Part shown: positions 1-4,951 of the stretch, one piece after another | How the letters are laid out: each line of letters begins with the position of its first letter | Position numbering within the stretch: the first letter of the stretch is position 1 | Assembly: GCA_002431915.1 (NCBI GenBank) | Contig: DJEP01000010.1 | Span: 10,729-16,747 of the forward strand | Source of the DNA: Lachnospiraceae bacterium UBA5895 | Lineage (GTDB): Bacteria > Bacillota > Clostridia > Lachnospirales > Lachnospiraceae | Direction of reading: 5' to 3' | Length of the DNA stretch: 6,019 nt | Notes under the pieces: model-generated | The model's input: only the letters and a program-made list of their open reading frames with translations | What the model was told of the DNA's origin: nothing | Database searches by the model: none | Made by a program: the position numbers and the translations under genes

Positions 1-800
1 ACGAACTGATATTCATTGGAATTCCAGATAATGATCTCCTCACTGAAACGGCTTAAATGCATCATGATCGTGGAAAGTGCAGAGAGGAACTCGATCAGGT
101 AATCTCTGTCTGCCACGGAATCTATACTGTTCAGTGTCGGTCCTTCAAAGCGAAGAAGTCTCGCGGTATATTCACGATCCAGAGGATAGGTGGTACCTGC
201 CAGTGCTCCGGCTCCCAGCGGGCAGTAATTCATGCGCTTGTAGATATCTGCCAGGCGCTGTCTGTCTCTCTTAAACATTTCGAAATAAGCACCGTAATGA
301 TGTGCCAGGGTAATGGGCTGTGCCTTCTGTAAATGGGTGAATCCCGGCATATAGGTCTCTAAGTTGTTCTCCATGGTGTCCAGGATTACTTCCAGAAGCT
401 TTTTCAGCAGTCCGTCGGTCTCTGCCACTCTTGCTCTGGTATAAAGACGCATATCCAGTGCCACCTGGTCGTTACGGCTGCGTCCGGTGTGAAGCTTTTT
501 ACCCGCATCTCCGATCCGGTCGATCAGGGTAGCCTCCACGAAGCTGTGGATATCCTCCTGGGTCTCATCAATTGCCAGCTTCCCGGCATCCACATCCTCT
601 AAAATACCGGTCAGTCCTTCGACGATGCTTTTTCTCTCCTCTTCGGTGAGGATCCCCTGCTTTGCCAGCATGGTAGCATGTACGATACTGCCGGTGACAT
701 CTTCGTGAAACAGTCTTTTATCAAATGTTATGGACGCGTTGAAATCAAATACCAGCTGATCGGTCTGTTTCGTAAAACGTCCTCCCCATAACTGTGCCAT
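1..800 (-). CDS. argH: Argininosuccinate lyase, N-terminal part (cut by left window edge)
   Basis: Argininosuccinate lyase cleaves argininosuccinate to arginine and fumarate in the cytoplasm, the last step of arginine synthesis. Translating the minus strand from position 800 gives an uninterrupted 266 residues starting MAQLWGGRF, the usual opening of bacterial ArgH. Visible family landmarks are HTGRSRNDQ (residues 104-112, substrate-binding loop), GFTHLQKAQP (153-162, containing the conserved Thr-His active-site pair), GAGALAGT (195-202) and SVADRDY (228-234). ArgH proteins are about 460 residues, so roughly 190 are missing, including the GSSxMPxKxNP loop with the catalytic serine, which should begin just beyond position 1. 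I chose the ATG at 798-800 because GGGAG (808-812, minus strand) lies 7 nt upstream; an in-frame ATG at 804-806 is too close to that site. The gene is first in its transcript and diverges from the ABC transporter pair. Identification is firm; intactness beyond the edge is unknown. Confidence 0.96.
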   Translation of the reverse strand, partial: MAQLWGGRFTKQTDQLVFDFNASITFDKRLFHEDVTGSIVHATMLAKQGILTEEERKSIVEGLTGILEDVDAGKLAIDETQEDIHSFVEATLIDRIGDAGKKLHTGRSRNDQVALDMRLYTRARVAETDGLLKKLLEVILDTMENNLETYMPGFTHLQKAQPITLAHHYGAYFEMFKRDRQRLADIYKRMNYCPLGAGALAGTTYPLDREYTARLLRFEGPTLNSIDSVADRDYLIEFLSALSTIMMHLSRFSEEIIIWNSNEYQF

Positions 801-858
801 GGTCATTCTCCCATCTTTTTCTATAGGTAGTCTATCAGATAAATTTTCTCACAGACAT

Positions 859-874
859 TGATTGCAATTAATCA
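859..874. promoter_or_regulatory. Inverted repeat TGATT-N6-AATCA over the argH -10/start region
   Basis: Perfect 5-bp arms TGATT (859-863) and AATCA (870-874) flank a 6-bp centre, with an inner palindrome ATTGCAAT at 861-868. The element covers part of the argH -10 hexamer and the predicted start point, where a bound repressor would block transcription. Its relation to the arginine repressor box (TGAAT-N4-ATTCA type) is only partial, so the regulator is not assigned. A 5-bp-arm palindrome in AT-rich DNA can arise by chance. Confidence 0.3.
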
Positions 875-899
875 TATCACAAACGGCACTTTAATGCAA
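871..899 (-). promoter_or_regulatory. Sigma-A-type promoter for argH
   Basis: On the minus strand a -35 hexamer TTGCAT (894-899) and a -10 hexamer TATGAT (871-876) are separated by exactly 17 bp. Transcription would start near 864, giving a leader of about 64 nt before the argH ATG. The hexamers match the housekeeping consensus at 4/6 and 5/6 positions. This is the best-formed promoter in the argH/ABC interval. No experimental start is known. Confidence 0.65.
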
Positions 900-902
900 T
901 AC

Positions 903-918
903 AGTGAATTTCATCACT
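903..918. promoter_or_regulatory. Inverted repeat AGTGA-N6-TCACT (CRP/FNR-like operator form)
   Basis: Perfect arms AGTGA (903-907) and TCACT (914-918) surround 6 bp. The core GTGA-N6-TCAC is the form of site used by many CRP/FNR-family regulators. It sits just upstream of the argH -35 hexamer and about 65 bp upstream of the predicted start of the divergent ABC genes, so it could act on either or both. The match is to form only; no regulator gene is in the window. Confidence 0.35.
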
Positions 919-939
919 TTCCGGTACAGAAAACACTTT

Positions 940-969
940 TTCCCACGGAACTCATACAATAACTATAAA
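940..969 (+). promoter_or_regulatory. Weak candidate promoter for the TauT-type ABC genes
   Basis: TTCCCA (940-945) and TATAAA (964-969) are 18 bp apart on the plus strand, matching the housekeeping consensus at 4/6 and 5/6 positions. Transcription would begin near 976, about 22 nt before the ATPase start codon. TACAAT at 955-960 is an alternative -10 but lacks a convincing -35. The weak -35 would fit a promoter that needs an activator, but that is inference. Confidence 0.35.
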
Positions 970-979
970 TATTCAAGTT

Positions 980-986
980 AAGGAAG
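980..986 (+). promoter_or_regulatory. Ribosome binding site of the TauT-type ATPase, long spacing
   Basis: AAGGAAG lies 11 nt before the ATG at 998, longer than the usual 5-9 nt. Another ATG at 988-990 is only 1 nt from this site and opens a different frame of 71 codons with no family resemblance, so it is not the start. No other start codon is in frame close upstream of 998, and the protein homology begins right after it. Confidence 0.6.
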
Positions 987-997
987 TATGCCTTTTT

Positions 998-1780
998 ATG
1001 GGAGCTCTTATCGAATTAAAAAATATAGGTTACTCCTATCACACCCTGTCCGGGGAGACCGGTGCCATAAAAGATATCTCCTTCTGTGTGGAGGAAGGGG
1101 AATTCGTGGCGCTGGTGGGTCCCAGCGGCTGCGGCAAATCCACTCTGCTGTCCATTATCGCAGGGCTCCTCGCCCCCGAGACCGGAACCATCGTCGTGAA
1201 TAATCCCGACGGTTCTATTCACTATCCCCGTATCGGCTATATGCTGCAGCATGATCATCTCTTCGAATGGCGCACCATTTATCAGAATGTTACTTTAGGC
1301 TTAGAGATCCACCATGCCCTCACTCCGGAGCGCATTGCCCATGTGGAACAGCTTTTGTCCGACTATGGTCTGGAAAAATTCAAGAACAAGCGCCCCTGTG
1401 AATTATCCGGCGGCATGAAGCAGCGCGCTGCCCTGATCCGTACCCTTGCCCTGGATCCCCAGCTGCTTTTGTTGGATGAACCCTTCAGTGCCCTGGACTA
1501 TCAGACGCGCCTCATGGTATCTTCGGATATCTGCCAGCTGATCCGCAAAGCAGGCAAGACCATGATCATTGTCACCCACGACCTGTCGGAAGCCATCAGT
1601 CTGGCAGATAAAGTCTATGTACTGTCCGCCCGTCCCGCGACGATCAAAGCGGTGCTGCCCATTCAGCTCACCCTGCGGGACAGTTCCCCTCTCGCTGCCA
1701 GAAACGCCCCGGAATTTCCATATTATTTCAAACAACTTTGGGAGGAATTAACCGATGAAACCACAGAATATGCTAAATGA
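998..1780 (+). CDS. ABC transporter ATP-binding protein, NitT/TauT (SsuB/TauB/ThiZ-like) family
   Basis: This 260-residue cytoplasmic ATPase would energise an importer of the nitrate/sulfonate/taurine/thiamine-precursor class. All nucleotide-binding elements are present in order: Walker A GPSGCGKST (residues 41-49), Q-loop glutamine at 84 within YMLQHDHLFEWRT, signature LSGGMKQR (136-143), Walker B LLLLDEP (156-162, Asp160 and Glu161), D-loop SALD (164-167) and switch histidine 194 in VTHD. The W-R-T segment after the Q-loop and the short C-terminus with no regulatory domain fit the TauB/SsuB branch. Length is normal. The gene overlaps the permease gene by 26 bp, so the two should be translated together. 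The substrate cannot be read from the ATPase: sulfonates, hydroxymethylpyrimidine-type thiamine precursors and others share this family. The family call is secure. Confidence 0.93.
   Translation: MGALIELKNIGYSYHTLSGETGAIKDISFCVEEGEFVALVGPSGCGKSTLLSIIAGLLAPETGTIVVNNPDGSIHYPRIGYMLQHDHLFEWRTIYQNVTLGLEIHHALTPERIAHVEQLLSDYGLEKFKNKRPCELSGGMKQRAALIRTLALDPQLLLLDEPFSALDYQTRLMVSSDICQLIRKAGKTMIIVTHDLSEAISLADKVYVLSARPATIKAVLPIQLTLRDSSPLAARNAPEFPYYFKQLWEELTDETTEYAK
1741..1747 (+). promoter_or_regulatory. Ribosome binding site of the TauT-type permease, inside the ATPase gene
   Basis: GGAGGAA lies 7 nt before the permease ATG at 1755, within the last codons of the ATPase gene. It supports the 1755 start over the in-frame ATG at 1770 and explains the 26-bp gene overlap as translational coupling. 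Confidence 0.8.
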
Positions 1781-2576
1781 CCGGCAACTGACGGTTCAGG
1801 AGCAATATCTTCGCAAACACAAAAACCATCACAGGCAGGTTGCCTTTCTGCGTATCTTCCTCCTGGGAGTATTTCTGGTTCTCTGGGAAGTCAGCGCCGA
1901 CCTTGGCTTAATAGACAGTTTCTTTTTCTCCAGTCCCCACAGAGTCGTCCTGTGTCTGATCCGGTTGTGGACCGAACGCTCTCTTCCGATGCATATCGGT
2001 ATTACTTTACTGGAGACTATTCTCAGTTTCCTGTTAGTGTTCGTTGTCAGTCTCCTGCTTGCCACCCTGTTGTGGTTCTCTGACAAGCTGTCGGAGATCT
2101 TAGAGCCCTACCTGGTGCTGCTCAACAGCCTTCCGAAATCCGCCCTGGCTCCCCTGTTCATCGTCTGGCTTGGCACCGGCATCAATACCATCATCATCGC
2201 CGGGATCTCTGTGGCAGTCTTCGGCTCCATCATCAGCTTTTACACGGCATTTCACCAGGTGGATCCGGAAAAGGAGATTCTGATCCGCACGCTGGGCGGC
2301 GACCGCAGAGATATCTTTTTCAAAGTCGTCCTTCCGGGATCTGTTCCCACCCTGCTCAGCACCACCAAGGTCAACATCGGTCTGTCTTTAGTCGGTGTCA
2401 TCATCGGAGAATTTCTGGCGGCGAGACGGGGACTGGGCTATCTGATCATCTACGGTTCCCAGGTGTTCCAGCTGGATATGGTGATCAGTTCTATCTTACT
2501 GTTATGTGTCATTGCCATGCTGCTCTATCTGCTGACCCAGTCTCTGGAGCATTACAGCAAAAAGCACCGCAACTGA
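1755..2576 (+). CDS. ABC transporter permease, NitT/TauT (SsuC/TauC-like) family
   Basis: This 273-residue inner-membrane protein is the translocation subunit that partners the preceding ATPase. Hydrophobic segments are visible at about residues 30-48, 84-107, 116-139, 143-163, 195-217 and 244-262, giving the six-helix layout of the BPD_transp_1 fold. The cytoplasmic coupling (EAA-like) loop is at about 174-202, with the conserved LGG...F.KVVLPGSVPTLL pattern that docks on the ATPase. The N-terminal 28 residues are polar and rich in Lys, Arg and His, as expected for a cytoplasmic tail. The family length is about 250-275, so it is complete. No substrate-binding protein gene follows: the next element is a non-coding interval and a tRNA. 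The protein may work with a binding protein encoded elsewhere. Family call firm, substrate unknown. Confidence 0.92.
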   Translation: MKPQNMLNDRQLTVQEQYLRKHKNHHRQVAFLRIFLLGVFLVLWEVSADLGLIDSFFFSSPHRVVLCLIRLWTERSLPMHIGITLLETILSFLLVFVVSLLLATLLWFSDKLSEILEPYLVLLNSLPKSALAPLFIVWLGTGINTIIIAGISVAVFGSIISFYTAFHQVDPEKEILIRTLGGDRRDIFFKVVLPGSVPTLLSTTKVNIGLSLVGVIIGEFLAARRGLGYLIIYGSQVFQLDMVISSILLLCVIAMLLYLLTQSLEHYSKKHRN

Positions 2577-2591
2577 TTCTAAATGTTTTTC

Positions 2592-2631
2592 AGGAGACCT
2601 GCAGGATGGCATCTTCGTCTTACAGTCTCCT
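2592..2631 (+). repeat. Inverted repeat downstream of the TauT-type permease
   Basis: AGGAGAC (2592-2598) pairs perfectly with GTCTCCT (2625-2631). A smaller GATG-G-CATC palindrome (2605-2613) lies inside. The hairpin begins 15 nt after the permease stop, a usual place for a transcript end, but it is followed by CCTACATAAT-type sequence and not a T-run, so it is not a standard intrinsic terminator. It may protect the 3' end of the message or be a weak terminator combined with the next stem. Confidence 0.4.
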
Positions 2632-2640
2632 ACATAATCT

Positions 2641-2666
2641 ACGGTTCTGTGAAACGTTCTTTTTAA
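2641..2666 (+). terminator. Weak candidate terminator after the TauT-type operon
   Basis: ACG-x-TTC (2641-2647) can pair with GAA-x-CGT (2651-2657) around a TGT loop with one mismatch, followed by TCTTTTT. The stem is short and imperfect, so termination would be inefficient. It is the only T-rich hairpin between the permease and the tRNA promoter. Readthrough into the tRNA is possible. Confidence 0.3.
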
Positions 2667-2695
2667 ATAGTTTTTAAAATTAATAAATTTTACAG

Positions 2696-2724
2696 TTGCA
2701 AAAATCCTCAAGAACATATATAAT
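2696..2724 (+). promoter_or_regulatory. Strong promoter of the tRNA-Thr gene
   Basis: TTGCAA (2696-2701) and a perfect TATAAT (2719-2724) are 17 bp apart, with an AT-rich stretch upstream (2661-2691) resembling an UP element. Transcription would start near 2731, only about 4 nt before the mature tRNA 5' end, as is common for solo tRNA genes. Confidence 0.8.
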
Positions 2725-2734
2725 AACCTAGTCC

Positions 2735-2807
2735 GCTGAAATAGCTCAGTTGGTAGAGCACTTCACTCGTAATGAAGGGGTCGTGGGTTCGAGTCCCATT
2801 TTCAGCT
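2735..2807 (+). tRNA. tRNA-Thr (anticodon CGT)
   Basis: The 73-nt sequence folds as a standard cloverleaf. The acceptor stem GCTGAAA pairs fully with TTTCAGC. The D arm is GCTC/GAGC with AGTTGGTA in the loop. The anticodon stem CTTCA/TGAAG carries the loop CTCGTAA, so the anticodon is CGT (2768-2770), reading ACG threonine codons. The T arm GTGGG/CCCAT (one G-T wobble) carries the TTCGAGT loop. The discriminator base is T, as in Firmicute tRNA-Thr. CCA is not encoded and must be added after transcription. The gene stands alone, with its own promoter just upstream and a hairpin terminator just downstream. Confidence 0.95.
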
Positions 2808-2823
2808 TATTTATTTTTATATT

Positions 2824-2857
2824 AAAAAAGAGAAAGCTTTCCGCTTTCTCTTTTTTT
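2824..2857. terminator. Bidirectional intrinsic terminator between tRNA-Thr and the nucleoside-type operon
   Basis: AAAAAAGAGAAAGC (2824-2837) pairs with GCTTTCTCTTTTTT (2843-2856) around a 5-nt loop. The plus strand ends in a T-run at 2851-2857, and the A-run at 2824-2829 gives the equivalent T-run on the minus strand. It therefore serves both the tRNA gene from the left and the ABC permease gene whose stop codon is at 2881-2883 from the right. Confidence 0.9.
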
Positions 2858-2880
2858 ATTTGATTTATTCTCGAATCTGC

Positions 2881-3840
2881 TTATCTCGCGCCCTTATCAT
2901 AGATCACACCCAAAGCTCTCGGCGCACCGTTCTGTTTGGAGAAGAATACCAGTAACAGCAGAGTCAGCACGTAAGGCAGAATCATCACCAGATCCTGATA
3001 ACTGCTGGGCATCTGCAACACCTGTACCAGACGATAGCCGCCGGATCTGGCAAATCCGAATAACAGACATGCACCCAGTGTCGGCAGGATGCGCCAGTTA
3101 CCGAAGATCAGTGCTGCGATTGCCAGATATCCGTAACCTACATAGATACTGGAAGAAAAGTTCGCGGAAATAGAATAGGCAAAACAGATGCCACCCAGTC
3201 CCGATAACGCGCCGCAGATCATGATAGCTGCCAGGCGGATCTGTCCCACCTGTCTTCCGGCTGCATCCACCGCATGGGGATTGTCACCGCAGGCACGCAG
3301 ATGCATGCCGAAACGTGTCTTGTACATTACAAACCATGCAATAAACGCTACGACCACGATCACCAGTTCAAAAGGATACAGATTGGTAAATACAGCTCCT
3401 AATACCGGAATTTTAGAAATTCCCGGAATGGTAATTCTGGAGGATACCGTCAGTACAAACTTATCGGAGGTAGATCCGAATACTATCCTGTTAAACAGCT
3501 TGGTCAGATATGCAGTCAGTGCCATCGCCAGAATGTTGACTACCACACCACTGATGACCTGATTGGCTTTGAACTTCAGGCACAACAGCGCATGGATCAG
3601 AGCGAAAATACTTCCGCCCACTGCCGCCATCACCATGGCAATATAGAAAGGTACCGGAGAATCTCCGGAGAAATTCCCTGCAATGGCAACTGCCACAAAG
3701 GCACCGATAAACGCACCGAAGCCCTGCAGTCCTTCCACAGCTAACATTGTCACACCGGATTTCTCACAGTAGATGCCGCCGATTGCCATGATAAATAAAG
3801 GCAATGCAAAGGATAAACCGTCAATGATCACAATATCCAT
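2881..3840 (-). CDS. Nucleoside-type ABC transporter permease 2 (BPD_transp_2, NupQ/YufQ-like)
   Basis: This 319-residue inner-membrane protein resembles the second permease of BMP-family nucleoside importers (B. subtilis NupQ, formerly YufQ). Hydrophobic segments occur at about residues 8-24, 33-55, 65-88, 97-113, 157-173, 203-224, 234-247, 251-266 and 284-300. The conserved cytoplasmic loop LRACGDNPHAVDAAG (181-195) is followed by ALSGLGG (211-217). The C-terminal ALGVIYDKGAR is the usual tail of this subfamily. In the second helix region the common NIGLEG motif is replaced by TMLAVEG (31-37). The ATG follows directly on the stop codon of permease 1, and its AGGAGG site (3849-3854, minus strand) lies 8 nt upstream inside that gene, so translation is coupled. 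It is the last gene of the operon. Nucleoside specificity is inferred from the family. Confidence 0.92.
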   Translation of the reverse strand: MDIVIIDGLSFALPLFIMAIGGIYCEKSGVTMLAVEGLQGFGAFIGAFVAVAIAGNFSGDSPVPFYIAMVMAAVGGSIFALIHALLCLKFKANQVISGVVVNILAMALTAYLTKLFNRIVFGSTSDKFVLTVSSRITIPGISKIPVLGAVFTNLYPFELVIVVVAFIAWFVMYKTRFGMHLRACGDNPHAVDAAGRQVGQIRLAAIMICGALSGLGGICFAYSISANFSSSIYVGYGYLAIAALIFGNWRILPTLGACLLFGFARSGGYRLVQVLQMPSSYQDLVMILPYVLTLLLLVFFSKQNGAPRALGVIYDKGAR

Positions 3841-4947
3841 TTATTTGTCCTCCTTTGTCTTGTTTGTTTTCTCTCTTCTGCCCCGTTCCATCTTCCATTT
3901 GATGTAAGCGTTACATGCACTGAACAGAAGGATGATTCCGGTGATAACGGATGCGATCTCCGCATCCACGCCGGCTGCGGATTTCATATAAGTACTGCCC
4001 TTGCTGATCAGGGTAATCAGCATGGTGGAAAATACGATTCCGAAAGGATTATTGTTACCAAGCAGAGATACTGCGATGGCATCAAATCCCGTGCTGATCA
4101 GCACCTTGGGCTGGATGGAACCTACATAGCCCAGGTAATAGGTCACCCCGGCAAGTCCTGCCAGGGCACCGGAGATCGTCATGGACAACACCATGCTTCT
4201 GCCGACTTTGATACCCGCATATTTTGCGGCGCTGCGGGAATAGCCCACAGCCTTCAGTTCATATCCAAGCTTCGTCTTCTCTAATAAGAACCACACACCC
4301 ACTACGGTAAACAGCGCCAGAATAATTCCCAACGGAATATCCATCTTCAGATTGCCCACCACGGTATCCATCAGTGTCAGCCTGGAAGCCGCGGAGATCT
4401 CCTTCGACTGTCTGGAGACCGGATCCACGAAAAAGGTATTGATGAAGAAACTGATCACATACTGGAATGTATAATTCAGCATGATTGAAGATACAACTTC
4501 ATTGATGTTAAATTTATATTTCAGGAATCCGATCAATGCTCCCACCAGACCACCGACGATCAGACCGATGGCCACCACCAGTGGCTTCGCCAGTACGGCA
4601 CTCAGACTGCTGTATCCCACAATGATACTTGCGGTAAATCCGGCGGCAAGCATCTGTCCCGAAACACCGATGTTAAACAGTCCCGCACGCAGTGCTACGG
4701 CTACTGCCAGTGCTGCGAAGATCATCGGGGTAAAGTAGTTCACATAGCTCATAAAGTCTGTCAGCATGCTCTTGTAGCTTGCATAAGAAGATTTGGGTGC
4801 CAGTCCGCTGCCCTGCAGCAGTGCATAATAAGCCTTGAAAGGATTCGAACCGGTCACGGCGATGATCACACCGCCTACCACCAGGCTGCAGAGGATCGCA
4901 AGAAGAGGAATCTTTACCGTATTCCGGAATTTTGTCATCTTTTTCAT
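3841..4947 (-). CDS. Nucleoside-type ABC transporter permease 1 (BPD_transp_2, NupP/YufP-like)
   Basis: This 368-residue membrane protein is the first permease of the nucleoside-type importer and would form the channel as a heterodimer with permease 2. Hydrophobic segments are visible at about residues 12-31, 73-88, 97-113, 121-141, 157-172, 204-222, 251-274, 287-296, 302-315 and 331-349. Family marks are LFNIGVSGQM (90-99), a membrane-entry motif of these permeases, and LKAVGYSRSAAKYAGI (231-246), the coupling loop. The long extracytoplasmic stretch at about 32-72 fits NupP-type proteins. A longer reading from 4980 exists, but I chose the ATG at 4947: AGGAGG (4957-4962, minus strand) is 9 nt upstream, and the added 11 residues would be an Arg-rich stretch encoded inside the end of the ATPase gene. 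The gap to the ATPase stop is 4 bp. The C-terminus is strongly charged. Confidence 0.93.
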   Translation of the reverse strand: MKKMTKFRNTVKIPLLAILCSLVVGGVIIAVTGSNPFKAYYALLQGSGLAPKSSYASYKSMLTDFMSYVNYFTPMIFAALAVAVALRAGLFNIGVSGQMLAAGFTASIIVGYSSLSAVLAKPLVVAIGLIVGGLVGALIGFLKYKFNINEVVSSIMLNYTFQYVISFFINTFFVDPVSRQSKEISAASRLTLMDTVVGNLKMDIPLGIILALFTVVGVWFLLEKTKLGYELKAVGYSRSAAKYAGIKVGRSMVLSMTISGALAGLAGVTYYLGYVGSIQPKVLISTGFDAIAVSLLGNNNPFGIVFSTMLITLISKGSTYMKSAAGVDAEIASVITGIILLFSACNAYIKWKMERGRREKTNKTKEDK

Positions 4948-4951
4948 GGTC

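Noticed and set aside
57..332. 91-codon plus-strand ORF within argH
   Set aside because: It lies antisense to a clearly coding argH frame with intact family motifs and has no recognisable protein features.
801..997. Possible riboswitch (for example TPP) upstream of the TauT-type transporter
   Set aside because: The predicted leader is only about 22 nt, and no conserved TPP or other riboswitch core is visible in the interval.
988..1203. 71-codon ORF starting at the ATG next to the ribosome binding site
   Set aside because: The ATG is 1 nt from the binding site, and the frame overlaps the ATPase with a low-complexity Arg-rich product, so it is a shadow.
2577..2734. Missing binding-protein gene as a small or broken remnant after the permease
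   Set aside because: No reading frame over this 158-bp interval resembles a lipoprotein signal peptide or any part of a binding protein.
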